From NCBI GenBank assembly GCA_963677915.2, contig CAXXGE010000030.1, positions 15,476 to 79,475 of the forward strand: DNA of 64,000 bases, read 5' to 3'. Shown here piece after piece: positions 7,688 through 16,184 of this stretch (the stretch's first letter is position 1; the number at the start of each line of letters is the position of its first letter). The DNA is from G963677915 sp963677915 (GTDB lineage Bacteria; Bacillota; Clostridia; Lachnospirales; Vallitaleaceae). A program made the translations under genes and the position numbers. The notes beneath the pieces were generated by a model. The model had not been told where the DNA came from and did no database searches. It saw only the letters and a program-made list of their open reading frames with translations.

Positions 7688-8902
7688 TTATATGAGCCAT
7701 ACTGGTACTGCCCAGCTCTCCTCTGATATTGGAATCAAATCATCACTCATGCAAATCACACTACCTTGAGCACTTTCTTTTCCTGTTCTATCTAAGACCG
7801 AAAAATGACGTCCTGCACTTTTTTTAGGATTAGAACTTTTCTTAATCTCAATAGGTTGAAGTTTACCATTTTCTTCAATTATCAAGTCAATTTCCTTTTG
7901 ATCTGAATCCCGATAATAGAACACAGGTGGTCTTCTTCCTTCGTTTAAATAGCTTTTTATTATTTCAGAAACCACAAATGTTTCAAAAAAAGCCCCCGAC
8001 ATGGCTGATATCTCTAATGACTCACTTGTTGTCCACCTTGTCAAATACGCGCATAAACCTGTATCCATAAAATACATATTGGGCGCTTTGACAACTCTCT
8101 TCAAAGCGTTATTAAAATATGGTTCAACTAGAACGACAATTCCAGAGGTTACTAATAATGACAGCCAGCTTTTTGCTGTCGGCGAAGAAATGCCAACATC
8201 TTTTGCTAATTCAGAATAGTTGACCATTTGGCTTGTTCTTGCTGCACAAGCAGTTAAAAATCTTTGAAACTGCATTTCATCTGCTACTTGTGTCAGATCT
8301 CTTATGTCACGATGCACATAGGTATCAACGTATGAAGCATAAAATCTTTCTATACTTTGTTCGGTAGCATGTAAAGCAGGCATCGATCCTTTATGTATCA
8401 CATCATAAATCTCCTTTAATGACATCTTCTTTGCAACCTTTAATCTACTGAGTAGCCGATTAACCTCAGTGGTATATGGCTCATTAGGCACTTCATTGAT
8501 TTCTGAAAGGGAAAGCCCCTGCATAGGTATTATACCTACCCTTCCAGCTAAGCTTTCACTTACACCTTTCATCATCTGAAACATTTGTGAACCAGTTAAC
8601 CAAAAATCACCCATTTTTTTATTTCTATCCACATGGATTTTTATATAGGGCAATAGTTCTGGCGCATACTGTATTTCATCAATAATAACCGGTGGTTCAT
8701 AGCGTTGCAGAAAAAGTAATGGTTCTTCCAGTGCAAGACTTCTAGCCACAGGATCATCAAGACTGACATATTTTCTATTCCCGTCAGCAACATGTTCTAA
8801 TAGTGTGGTTTTTCCAATTTGTCTTGGACCTGTAATAAGTAGTACAGGATACGTATTTGAAACTTCCTTGACAACCAATTCAAGTGCTCTTTTTATAAAC
8901 AT
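7688..8902 (-). CDS. AAA ATPase with DUF4143 domain
   Basis: 404 residues in two parts. The N-terminal AAA_14 ATPase has Walker A 'GPRQIGKTT' (residues 25-33), Walker B 'PPVIIDEIQ' (about 70-78) and the sensor-like 'FWLTGSQMF'. The C-terminal DUF4143 nuclease-fold-like region contains 'FYYRDSDQKEIDLIIEENGKLQPIEIKKSS', with the D-E-K spacing typical of the family. These proteins are common, mobile and of unknown function, often duplicated and linked to accessory DNA. The gene is AT-rich compared with its neighbours. Its promoter region contains twin palindromes, described separately. Start ATG 8902 with a weak AGGAG site. Confidence 0.88.
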   Translation of the reverse strand: MFIKRALELVVKEVSNTYPVLLITGPRQIGKTTLLEHVADGNRKYVSLDDPVARSLALEEPLLFLQRYEPPVIIDEIQYAPELLPYIKIHVDRNKKMGDFWLTGSQMFQMMKGVSESLAGRVGIIPMQGLSLSEINEVPNEPYTTEVNRLLSRLKVAKKMSLKEIYDVIHKGSMPALHATEQSIERFYASYVDTYVHRDIRDLTQVADEMQFQRFLTACAARTSQMVNYSELAKDVGISSPTAKSWLSLLVTSGIVVLVEPYFNNALKRVVKAPNMYFMDTGLCAYLTRWTTSESLEISAMSGAFFETFVVSEIIKSYLNEGRRPPVFYYRDSDQKEIDLIIEENGKLQPIEIKKSSNPKKSAGRHFSVLDRTGKESAQGSVICMSDDLIPISEESWAVPVWLI

Positions 8903-8928
8903 ATATTACTCCTTTAGAGTTTCATTCT

Positions 8929-9022
8929 CGTGTAATTTAAAATATAATTTTAGATTACACGAAAAAACTGAAAAGCGCAATAAAAATCCGTGTAATTTAA
9001 AATGTATTTTTAAATTACACGG
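8929..9022. repeat. pair of related palindromes upstream of the DUF4143 ATPase
   Basis: Two copies of the same inverted repeat lie 59 bp apart. At 8988-9022, CCGTGTAATTTAAAA is followed by a 5-nt loop and its exact complement. At 8929-8961 the arms CGTGTAATTTAAAAT / ATTTTAGATTACACG carry one mismatch. Both sit in the leader of the ATPase gene (minus, start 8902). They could be operators or self-recognised sites of the ATPase. Confidence 0.8.
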
Positions 9023-9074
9023 ATAACTGAGTGTTTACAATATTTACATCACAGATATGTGGCGTGTGCATGTT

Positions 9075-9809
9075 CTATACGCCCATAGCATCCGCTGGCC
9101 AAATCACTTTATGCACCTGCAGGCTGAAACGCACCTTCAGTGCACTTTCCATGAAGCATTTCCCCTGGGCTTTCATCAAGTCCACCAGCTTATGAGGCTC
9201 CATTCTGCCGAAGACAGGCGAAAAGCACAGCACAACTTCTCTTTCGGAGAGTAGCTTATCATGCCTTTCTATCAGCTGCATCGCATAGTCAAAATCATCA
9301 TCGTCGCCGACAACGAACTTGATCTCGTCGCCTTCGGCAAGCCTGTTCACATTGTCAGCAAGCTTGTCAAAGTGCGCCATGTCAGAACCGGGACACTTCA
9401 CATCCAGGGTGTACCAGAGATTAGCGCGCAGTTTATTGCCGCCATAGGCCTCAAGCTCCTCATCCGAGTAGACCAGGCAGCTGCCGTTCGTTTCAATCCT
9501 GACTTCAAAGCCCTCCGAAGCGAGATACATGGGCAGCATCCTTTTCGCCTTTCCATGTTCCAAGGGCTCTCCTCCAGTGCAGATGACATGGCGGCAATCC
9601 ATCGCCCTCAGTTCATCAGCTATTTCGGCCGGCGTCATCCACCGTATGTTTTCTGCGTCCACAGCATAACTGTAGACCGTATCACAATAGCTGCACCTCA
9701 GGTTGCAGCTCGCCACGCGCACGAAGGAGGTCAGGATGCCCGTCGAGATCCCCTCCCCTGATATGCTGTTGAATATCTCCACTATTGGTAGTTTTTCCAA
9801 TTTCTTCAA
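9075..9809 (-). CDS. queE: 7-carboxy-7-deazaguanine synthase QueE
   Basis: 244-residue radical SAM enzyme that rearranges 6-carboxytetrahydropterin to 7-carboxy-7-deazaguanine on the path to queuosine. The cluster cysteines are C35, C39 and C42 in 'SCNLRCSYC'; 'VICTGGEPL' is the SAM-binding GGEP motif. 'FNSISGEG' at the N-terminus is the typical substrate-side motif. Last gene of the operon; its start overlaps the queD stop by ATGA. The family runs about 210-250 residues. Confidence 0.95.
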   Translation of the reverse strand: MKKLEKLPIVEIFNSISGEGISTGILTSFVRVASCNLRCSYCDTVYSYAVDAENIRWMTPAEIADELRAMDCRHVICTGGEPLEHGKAKRMLPMYLASEGFEVRIETNGSCLVYSDEELEAYGGNKLRANLWYTLDVKCPGSDMAHFDKLADNVNRLAEGDEIKFVVGDDDDFDYAMQLIERHDKLLSEREVVLCFSPVFGRMEPHKLVDLMKAQGKCFMESALKVRFSLQVHKVIWPADAMGV

Positions 9810-10273
9810 TCCTCCCTGACAGCCTCCGCATAGCTGCTCGCCGTCTCCCAGACCTTGATCCTTTTGACAATGACATCCATCGGCTTGCAGGCTTCGTTGA
9901 TCCGCTCCAGGAAATCAAGGGCCATGGCTTCCGCCGTCGGCCTGTATGCAACCTCGGCCACCTTCCGTCCGTGCCTCTTCAGAAGCTCGGCCATTTCCTT
10001 TTCTAATGGATCCTTCGAGTGTTTCCAGTACATGAATCCATGGTCCAGCGGTTCGATCACCGTCTTCTTCACAATATCCTTCAGATCCTTGAAATCGATG
10101 ACCATGCCGCTGTCGGATTCAAAGCCGCCCCCCGCAAGGCCGCCGCCGATCCTCATCGCCTCGACCTGCATTCTATAGGTATGCCCGTGCAGGTTCCTGC
10201 AGAGTCCTTCGTGTCCGGCCAGCATATGGGCCATGTCCCAGTCGAATTCCTTCGTTATTGATACCCTTCCCAT
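9806..10273 (-). CDS. queD: 6-carboxy-5,6,7,8-tetrahydropterin synthase QueD
   Basis: 155 residues of the PTPS/T-fold family, second enzyme of the deazapurine pathway (dihydroneopterin triphosphate to 6-carboxytetrahydropterin). The zinc histidines are seen in 'DMAHML' and 'HGHTYRMQV', with the catalytic cysteine in 'GLCRNLHGH'. 'GMVIDFKDLKDIVK' and 'PTAEAMALDFLERI' are family hallmarks. It begins one base after queC ends. Confidence 0.95.
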   Translation of the reverse strand: MGRVSITKEFDWDMAHMLAGHEGLCRNLHGHTYRMQVEAMRIGGGLAGGGFESDSGMVIDFKDLKDIVKKTVIEPLDHGFMYWKHSKDPLEKEMAELLKRHGRKVAEVAYRPTAEAMALDFLERINEACKPMDVIVKRIKVWETASSYAEAVRED

Positions 10274-10274
10274 T

Positions 10275-10958
10275 TTACAGACTCCTGTTCCTGTATGCGA
10301 TAGGGTCCTTGAAGCCCGCTTCCTTGAAAGCTTTCAGCCTCAACGTGCAGCTGTCGCACTCGCCGCAAGCTTCCTCCCCGCCATTGTAGCAGGACCATGT
10401 CAGGCTGTAGTCCGTACCCAGTTTCATACCAAGAGCGATTTCCTCGGATTTCTTCATGTTGACGAAAGGCGCATGGATTTTTATTTTCCTGCCTTCCTCC
10501 ACGGCACAGACCGTCCCCATGTTGATGGCATTTTCCATCGCATCAATGAACGCCTGCCTGCAGTCCACATAGCCCGAGTAGTCCACTTCGCTGACACCGA
10601 TGAATATGTCCTGGGCCCCGATGGCTTCAGCATAGGAGGCCGCATAGGCAAGGAAAATCATGTTTCTCGCCGGTACATAAGTCGCAGGAATGCCCTCAGT
10701 TGCTTCCTCTGCTTTGGGCACATCAATGTTGGGATCGGTCAGCGCCGATCCGCCCCACGCCGATATGCCGGCATCCACGACAATATGTTCTTTGGCCCCG
10801 GCTGCCTGAGCTACCTTTTTTGCACTCATCAGTTCCTTGTCATGTCTCTGTCCGTAATTGAACGACAGGCAATGGGTTTCATAGCCTTCCGATTTTGCAA
10901 GATATAGCGCCGTCGCGGAATCTAGTCCTCCTGACAGCAGAACAACCGCTTTTTTCAT
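10275..10958 (-). CDS. queC: 7-cyano-7-deazaguanine synthase QueC
   Basis: ATP-dependent enzyme converting 7-carboxy-7-deazaguanine to preQ0. The PP-loop 'LLSGGLDSATALYLA' lies near residues 7-21, and the C-terminal zinc cysteines are in 'SCYNGGEEACGECDSCTLR'. I chose ATG 10958 because the protein then begins MKKAVVLLSGG, as in other QueC proteins, with AAAGGAAA upstream; it overlaps the activase stop as ATGA. About 227 residues, normal for the family. Confidence 0.96.
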   Translation of the reverse strand: MKKAVVLLSGGLDSATALYLAKSEGYETHCLSFNYGQRHDKELMSAKKVAQAAGAKEHIVVDAGISAWGGSALTDPNIDVPKAEEATEGIPATYVPARNMIFLAYAASYAEAIGAQDIFIGVSEVDYSGYVDCRQAFIDAMENAINMGTVCAVEEGRKIKIHAPFVNMKKSEEIALGMKLGTDYSLTWSCYNGGEEACGECDSCTLRLKAFKEAGFKDPIAYRNRSL

Positions 10959-11719
10959 CGTCTTATTTTCCTTTCTCCATAAAAACAGCATCCGATTGCA
11001 CCGTTGTACTGGGGCTCATCCGGAACTACCACTTCATCATAATCATTGCATAGATAGCGTTTCAATGCCAGGTTGCGTGCCGATCCCCCGGTCAGAACCA
11101 GCTGTCTGCCCCTGAACTTGGCCAGCATCGGTCTCAGGCGCTTGTACATCGCGTGGTTGACACCTGCACAGAGGCGCTCCATGCTGCTGCCTTCCGCGAT
11201 TCTTCCAATCAGCTCCGATTCGGAAAACACGGCGCAGGTCGTATTGATGGCAACCGGATCCTCATGGTGCCTGAACAGCTCGTCAAGGGGCACCTCCAGC
11301 ACGTTCGCCATGTTCTCCATGAACCGTCCGCAGGATGCAGCGCATTTCTCGTTCAGCTCAAGGTCGGTGACCATGCCCTTCTCGACTCTCACCACTTTCA
11401 CATCCTGACCGCCCACGTCCAGCAGGACGAAGTCCCTCATGCCGGTTTGATGGATGGCGCCGTACACATGCGCTTTGATCTCGTTGATGGGTGTGAAAAG
11501 CTTCAGGTCTGTATTGTTCCGTCCGTAGCCTGTGGAAACCGCCCTGTCGACCGGTCCGATTCCCAGCTTTTCCATGTCGACGTAAAGGCCCTCATCGTAC
11601 CGGCAGCAGTTCCTGTAGAAGGACATGGTGCTCAGCTTCTCATTGTGGATGACGGTTCCCTGCTCCATGACAGCTATTTTCACTTCTCTGCTGCCAAGGT
11701 CTATCCCAAGTGTTCTCAT
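10955..11719 (-). CDS. 2-hydroxyacyl-CoA dehydratase activase-like ATPase (BadF/HgdC family)
   Basis: 254 residues with the ASKHA fold: 'GIDLGSREVKIAVME' (phosphate 1), 'DVGGQDVKVVRV' (phosphate 2) and 'LTGGSARNLAL' (adenosine). The two cluster-bridging cysteines of HgdC-type activases are present in 'NEKCAASCGRFME' and 'NTTCAVFSESE'. Such homodimeric [4Fe-4S] ATPases drive low-potential electrons into a partner dehydratase or reductase. The partner is encoded immediately upstream with a 4-nt overlap, and queC follows with another 4-nt overlap, so all are translated from one transcript. Confidence 0.92.
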   Translation of the reverse strand: MRTLGIDLGSREVKIAVMEQGTVIHNEKLSTMSFYRNCCRYDEGLYVDMEKLGIGPVDRAVSTGYGRNNTDLKLFTPINEIKAHVYGAIHQTGMRDFVLLDVGGQDVKVVRVEKGMVTDLELNEKCAASCGRFMENMANVLEVPLDELFRHHEDPVAINTTCAVFSESELIGRIAEGSSMERLCAGVNHAMYKRLRPMLAKFRGRQLVLTGGSARNLALKRYLCNDYDEVVVPDEPQYNGAIGCCFYGERKIRR

Positions 11720-12708
11720 ACAGCTTCCTCCGCCAGCATATCCAGAAATGCCTCTATCCTGATTTTCGACCTGGCATCCAGTTTATTCAGCTTGTCACCT
11801 TCCACGGTAAGTACCGGGATGTCGATGGCCTGTTTGATGACGATATCCTCTATCGCCTTGTGGCAGAAAGCCTGGGTGTAATGGATGATGCCGTCCAGAC
11901 ACCTCTCCGTGATCTGCCTCTTGATTTCATTAAGGCGGAAATCGAGATCATAAGGATAGGTGAAGTCATGGTACTGACTGAAGATATCGGGTGCCTTGTC
12001 GCCCCTAGGAAAGGCGAACTCCCTCTGCACCTCGTTGTAGACAACTCTGGCATCGAAACCTTCAATAAAGTCGTACAGGTCGCCGGTCATTGGCGGTACC
12101 CCGATGTATCCGAGGCGCAGCTTCTGTTTCATGGGTACCCTTGCCTCGATGTCTTCAAGGAGTGCCTCCGCGTCCTTCTCCCAAGCCTCGACGTCCCCGT
12201 TGAAATCGCTCAGGCTGACCTGGAGCAGATGGTTCTCGAATCCCGTCACCTTGCCGTCAAGCCAGGTCGCTTCATCCAGGCGTTTCGCCAGAGTACGGAC
12301 AGCGTTCAGCGCCTGCCTTTTATTTTCCACCGCTTCTGCCGACACGCCAAACCGCTCCATCAGCTTTCGTATCGCTTCTTCCACATCCGCCTTCTCCCTG
12401 CCGCTTGGATAGGCGAAGGGGATGATCTCGATACCCTTTGTTTTCAACACTTCAACAAGGGCACCCGTATTAGAGCAGTCACCTTCCATGACGCCCAGCA
12501 CCTTGCTGATGCCCTTGTCTATGCATGCACCATAGATGCCTTTGATCCAGGCGCAGGAGCTGCTCGGGAATCCGTCCCGCTCAGCCAGCTCTATGTAATT
12601 GCCGTAATCTTCCGATGTGACGAAAAGGTTGTTCAGGTCGACGGGCTGGTACCCGGCGGCCATGAGCACCTCGATGGGTACCGTTGTCGTAATTCCGATT
12701 TTTTCCAT
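11716..12708 (-). CDS. 2-hydroxyacyl-CoA dehydratase family protein (HgdB/double-cubane type)
   Basis: 330 residues of the HgdB/FldB/BcrC superfamily. Cysteines available for Fe-S clusters occur in 'SSSCAWIKGIYGAC', 'MEGDCSNTG' and near the C-terminus in 'RCLDGII' and 'AFCHK'. There is a single dehydratase-type subunit rather than the usual alpha/beta pair, as in double-cubane cluster proteins and E. coli YjiM. No CoA ligase or acyl-CoA gene is nearby; instead it heads the queuosine operon. The substrate is therefore unknown, and a role in a reductive step of deazapurine or queuosine metabolism is a hypothesis. Start ATG 12708. Confidence 0.85.
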   Translation of the reverse strand: MEKIGITTTVPIEVLMAAGYQPVDLNNLFVTSEDYGNYIELAERDGFPSSSCAWIKGIYGACIDKGISKVLGVMEGDCSNTGALVEVLKTKGIEIIPFAYPSGREKADVEEAIRKLMERFGVSAEAVENKRQALNAVRTLAKRLDEATWLDGKVTGFENHLLQVSLSDFNGDVEAWEKDAEALLEDIEARVPMKQKLRLGYIGVPPMTGDLYDFIEGFDARVVYNEVQREFAFPRGDKAPDIFSQYHDFTYPYDLDFRLNEIKRQITERCLDGIIHYTQAFCHKAIEDIVIKQAIDIPVLTVEGDKLNKLDARSKIRIEAFLDMLAEEAV

Positions 12709-12733
12709 TTCTAAAATACCTCTGCAATAAAAT

Positions 12734-12755
12734 AAGGAGACACTACTGTCTCCTT
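12734..12755 (-). terminator. hairpin between pdxT and the queuosine operon
   Basis: On the minus strand AAGGAGACA-GTAG-TGTCTCCTT is a perfect 9-bp stem followed by ATTTTATT. It lies about 100 bp past the pdxT stop and 26 bp before the dehydratase start. It may end the pdxST transcript or attenuate the next operon. No preQ1 aptamer consensus was found around it; the rest of 12709-12853 shows nothing else. Confidence 0.65.
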
Positions 12756-12853
12756 AAAACGCAACATATTAAACCAGCCACAATCAACATGCAGCTGTAT
12801 TCCCGTAGTTTTGTTTTGAGACAGGATGGTTTCGAACTGTCTTATCCACTTTT

Positions 12854-13432
12854 TCAACGGATAGTATAACACATTTCCAGGAAATAGTCATGTATTTCTT
12901 TTTGATCCGCCAATTCCGGATGGAAGGAAAGCGCCAGCATGTTCTTTTCCCTGGCGGCCACAATGTGTCCGTCCACCTCATGAAACACTTCCACATCAGG
13001 CCCGGTTCGAGTGATATACGGTGCTCTGATAAAGACCTGCTGAATCGGATTGTCAGATATCCCGGGGATGACGCCCTCATGGACGAAGCTGTCGAGCTGC
13101 CTGCCATAGGCATTCCTCTTGACCGTTATGTCCATCACGTCGAGAGGCTTCAGGCTTTCACCTTCAACGCCCCTGGACAGAAGCACCATGCCTGCACAGG
13201 TTCCCATGACCGGCAAGCCCTCGCGTATTCTCGACTGCAGCGCCTCGAACAAGGGTCCGTCATGGAGCTGACGCAGCATGGCCGTGCTCTCGCCACCCGG
13301 CAGGACAAGGCCGTCGACAAGCTCGAGCTGTTCCTTCGTCCTGACTTCAATTGTCTCGCAGCCAAGGGACCTCATGATCTGAGCATGTTCCTTGAAGGCA
13401 CCCTGGATAGCCAGGATGCCTATCTTTCTCAT
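12854..13432 (-). CDS. pdxT: pyridoxal 5'-phosphate synthase glutaminase subunit PdxT
   Basis: 192-residue class I glutamine amidotransferase that supplies ammonia to PdxS. 'GILAIQGAFKEHAQIMRSLG' and 'LVLPGGESTAM' open the protein; the nucleophilic cysteine is in 'GTCAGMVLLS' and the catalytic His-Glu is in 'SFHPELA'. The start overlaps the pdxS stop by one base, the usual pdxST order. Confidence 0.97.
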   Translation of the reverse strand: MRKIGILAIQGAFKEHAQIMRSLGCETIEVRTKEQLELVDGLVLPGGESTAMLRQLHDGPLFEALQSRIREGLPVMGTCAGMVLLSRGVEGESLKPLDVMDITVKRNAYGRQLDSFVHEGVIPGISDNPIQQVFIRAPYITRTGPDVEVFHEVDGHIVAAREKNMLALSFHPELADQKEIHDYFLEMCYTIR

Positions 13433-14310
13433 TAGTATCCCCTTTCGGACATTCTCTGATCGTCGGCAACATCATAGACATGGATGCCGACCATTGCTTC
13501 GCCAAGGTCCTCGGATACTTCCGCCAGGACAGCCGGATCGTTGTAGTGGGTCACAGCTTTGACGATTGCAGATGCCCTTTTCTTCGGATCGCCCGACTTG
13601 AAGATGCCGGAACCGACAAAGACGCCATCGCATCCAAGCTGCATCATCATGGCTGCATCGGCAGGTGTTGCCACACCGCCGGCGGCGAAGTTGACGACTG
13701 GCAGACGCCCGTTGTCATGGACAAAGCGCAGCATTTCGATGGGCACCATCAGTTCCTTCGCAGCATGGTACAGTTCGTCCTCGTTCATGCCGGCGATTCT
13801 GCGGATTTCCTCATTCATCGCGCGCATGTGCTTGACCGCTTCGATGACATCGCCGGTGCCAGGCTCGCCTTTCGTCCTGATCATGGATGCACCCTCTCCG
13901 ATTCTTCTGAGCGCTTCTCCCAGGTTCTTCGCACCACACACGAAAGGTGCCTTGAATTTCTTCTTGTCTATATGCAGCTTGGGGTCAGCAGGCGTCAATA
14001 CTTCACTCTCATCAATGTAGTCGATGCTCAGGGCTTCAAGAATCTGCGCCTCCACAAAATGCCCGATCCTGACTTTGGCCATGACCGGAATGCTGACCGC
14101 TTTCTGGATTTCCTTGATCATCTTCGGGTCGGATGCCCTTGCGACACCGCCGTTCTTCCTTATATCCGCAGGCACCCTCTCAAGCGCCATGACCGCGCAA
14201 GCGCCGGCTTCCTGTGCTATGATTGCCTCTTCCGGCTTTGTCACGTCCATAATGACGCCGCCTTTCAGCATCTGCGCCAACTGTTTGTTCAAATCGTATC
14301 TTTCGTTCAT
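13432..14310 (-). CDS. pdxS: pyridoxal 5'-phosphate synthase lyase subunit PdxS
   Basis: 292-residue TIM-barrel subunit making PLP from ribose 5-phosphate, glyceraldehyde 3-phosphate and ammonia. Nearly every family signature is present: 'QMLKGGVIMDV', 'AVMALERVPADIR', the lysines in 'PVMAKVRIGH' and 'APFVCGAKNLGEALRRI', 'EGASMIRTKGEPGTG' and 'VNFAAGGVATPADAAMMM'. Start ATG 14310 with GAAAGGA upstream. The 105 bp to ilvD contain no recognised element beyond a possible TACAAT -10. Confidence 0.98.
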   Translation of the reverse strand: MNERYDLNKQLAQMLKGGVIMDVTKPEEAIIAQEAGACAVMALERVPADIRKNGGVARASDPKMIKEIQKAVSIPVMAKVRIGHFVEAQILEALSIDYIDESEVLTPADPKLHIDKKKFKAPFVCGAKNLGEALRRIGEGASMIRTKGEPGTGDVIEAVKHMRAMNEEIRRIAGMNEDELYHAAKELMVPIEMLRFVHDNGRLPVVNFAAGGVATPADAAMMMQLGCDGVFVGSGIFKSGDPKKRASAIVKAVTHYNDPAVLAEVSEDLGEAMVGIHVYDVADDQRMSERGY

Positions 14311-14415
14311 ATTCTGTATCCTTTCAAAATCATCACAACTTGTTGTACTCTATTGTAGGACCAGAATCTGTCATCGTAAATGGCCAGTTTCATGCTATTT
14401 CAAAGGGGACAGTTT

Positions 14416-16107
14416 TCAATCTGTGACCGCACCCCGGTCGGCGGACGATACGAGCTTGATGTATTTGCTCAGGACACCCTTGCTGTATCTCGGTTCCGGT
14501 TGGACCCAGTTTTCCCTGCGTTTGGCGAATTCCTCTTCTTTCAGGTCGACTTCGATCAGATTCCTTGTGCTGTCGATTGTGATCATATCACCGGTATCGA
14601 TCAAACCGATTGGACCGCCGACATAGGCTTCCGGAGCGATGTGACCGATAACAAATCCATGACTGCCGCCCGAATACCTGCCGTCGGTGATCATTGCGAT
14701 TTTTCCACCCAGCCCTTTTCCGATAACGATGGCGCTGATCGACAGCATTTCAGGCATCCCAGGACCGCCTTTAGGACCTTGGTAGCGGATGACGATCACG
14801 TCGCCTTCTTCAATCTGGTCCTCCATAAGCGCCTGCGTCGCCTCTTCCTCCGAATCGAAGACCTTGGCAGGGCCTGTAATCTGTTTCACGCTCAGTCCGC
14901 TCATCTTACAGACGGCGCCATCCGGTGCCAGATTCCCTTTCAGCACGTACAGCGGTCCTTCGGGTTTCAGAGGGTGGTCGAAGTCGCTGATGATCTGCTG
15001 GTGGACATCCAGGTCCTCCACTTCGTTCAGGTTCTCAGCCAGTGTCTTGCCGGTGACCGTCATGCAGTCCCCATGCAGGAGATTCTTCTTGAGCAGTATT
15101 TTCATGACACCGGCAACACCGCCGACGTCGCTCAAATCCTGCATGACATATTTACCGCTCGGTTTCAGGTCTGCAAGATGGGGCACTCGCTTCCGGATCC
15201 TCTCAAAATCGTCGTAGGTCAGTTCGACGCCTACCGAATGGGCAATGGCCGGCAAATGCAGGAAGGCATTCGTCGATCCTCCAAGGGCCATGACCACGGT
15301 GATGGCGTTCTCGAAGGCTTCCTTGGTCATGATGTCCTTCGGCCGCAGGTCCAGTTCCAGAAGCCTTACCACCTGTTCACCCGCCCGGATGCATTCCTCC
15401 TGCTTGTCCGCGGCAACCGCAGCCCTGGAGGCATTGTTCGGAAGCGCCATGCCCATGGCTTCTATGGCTGAAGCCATCGTGTTGGCAGTATACATGCCGC
15501 CGCAGGACCCCGGTCCCGGACAGGCATGGCATTCGATGTCATGGAGCTGCTCTTCGGTGATTTCACCCTTGTTGAATTTCCCGACGGCCTCAAAAGCCGA
15601 TACAATGTCGATATCCTTCCCGTTCAGTTTTCCTGGCTGTATCGTCCCTCCGTAGACGAAGACGGCAGGCAGGTTCATCCTTCCAATAGCAATCATGCAT
15701 CCAGGCATGTTCTTGTCGCACCCGCCGATGGCCACGACGCCGTCGAGACGCTCGGCCCCCACAACCGTTTCAATGGAATCGGCGATGATTTCCCTGCTCG
15801 GCAGCGAATACCGCATGCCTTCATGTCCCATGGCAATCCCGTCGGAAACGGTGATGGTGTTGAAGACAAGCGGCGCCCCGCCGCCCTTTCTGATTCCCGA
15901 CTTGGCGCTCAGTGCCAGCTTGTCGATATGCATGTTGCAGGGCGTCACCTCGCTCCAGGTGCTGGCTACGCCGATCATGGGCTTCTTGAAATCCTCGTCC
16001 TTGAATCCCACAGCTCTCAGCATGGCCCTGTTGGGGGTGCGGTTGGCCCCTTCCGAAATATCTATAGAATGTATTCTCAGGTCCTTGTCACAGTGATTGC
16101 AGCTCAT
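14416..16107 (-). CDS. ilvD: dihydroxy-acid dehydratase
   Basis: 563-residue Fe-S enzyme of branched-chain amino acid and pantothenate synthesis, converting dihydroxy acids to 2-keto acids. Cluster cysteines are in 'GGCDKNMPGC' and 'CPGPGSCGGMYTANTM'. 'EGANRTPNRAMLRAVGF' and 'SGGSHGFVIGHIAPEA' are typical ends. It stands alone, without other ilv genes nearby. The promoter is a near-perfect sigma-A type with a Fur-like box filling the spacer, so iron control is plausible for this iron-dependent enzyme. Confidence 0.97.
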   Translation of the reverse strand: MSCNHCDKDLRIHSIDISEGANRTPNRAMLRAVGFKDEDFKKPMIGVASTWSEVTPCNMHIDKLALSAKSGIRKGGGAPLVFNTITVSDGIAMGHEGMRYSLPSREIIADSIETVVGAERLDGVVAIGGCDKNMPGCMIAIGRMNLPAVFVYGGTIQPGKLNGKDIDIVSAFEAVGKFNKGEITEEQLHDIECHACPGPGSCGGMYTANTMASAIEAMGMALPNNASRAAVAADKQEECIRAGEQVVRLLELDLRPKDIMTKEAFENAITVVMALGGSTNAFLHLPAIAHSVGVELTYDDFERIRKRVPHLADLKPSGKYVMQDLSDVGGVAGVMKILLKKNLLHGDCMTVTGKTLAENLNEVEDLDVHQQIISDFDHPLKPEGPLYVLKGNLAPDGAVCKMSGLSVKQITGPAKVFDSEEEATQALMEDQIEEGDVIVIRYQGPKGGPGMPEMLSISAIVIGKGLGGKIAMITDGRYSGGSHGFVIGHIAPEAYVGGPIGLIDTGDMITIDSTRNLIEVDLKEEEFAKRRENWVQPEPRYSKGVLSKYIKLVSSADRGAVTD

Positions 16108-16147
16108 AAAAATTCTCCTTCCTTTGTCAAGTTTCTTAATTTGATTT

Positions 16148-16176
16148 CATTATATTCTCGTTGATAATCATTGTCA
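16148..16176 (-). promoter_or_regulatory. ilvD promoter with Fur-type box in the spacer
   Basis: On the minus strand TTGACA (16171-16176) and TATAAT (16148-16153) are separated by exactly 17 nt, both boxes matching consensus. The spacer holds TGATAAT-C-ATTGTCA (plus strand 16161-16175), one base from the 7-1-7 Fur consensus TGATAAT-N-ATTATCA. A Fur-family repressor is encoded at 44606-45013. Confidence 0.8.
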
Positions 16177-16184
16177 ATTTGCAA

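Noticed and set aside
7428..7700. Independent 90-residue protein
   Set aside because: Only about 40 residues resemble an IS4-type transposase; the first third overlaps the end of the DUF4143 gene and has no ribosome binding site.
11710..12714. Plus-strand frame of 334 codons
   Set aside because: Antisense to the 2-hydroxyacyl-CoA dehydratase-like gene, which has family motifs and operon overlaps.
12709..12853. preQ1 riboswitch ahead of the queuosine operon
   Set aside because: Only a simple 9-bp hairpin with a weak U-tract is present; no preQ1-I or preQ1-II consensus segments were found.
14380..15471. Plus-strand frame of 363 codons
   Set aside because: Antisense shadow of ilvD, which shows all dihydroxy-acid dehydratase motifs.
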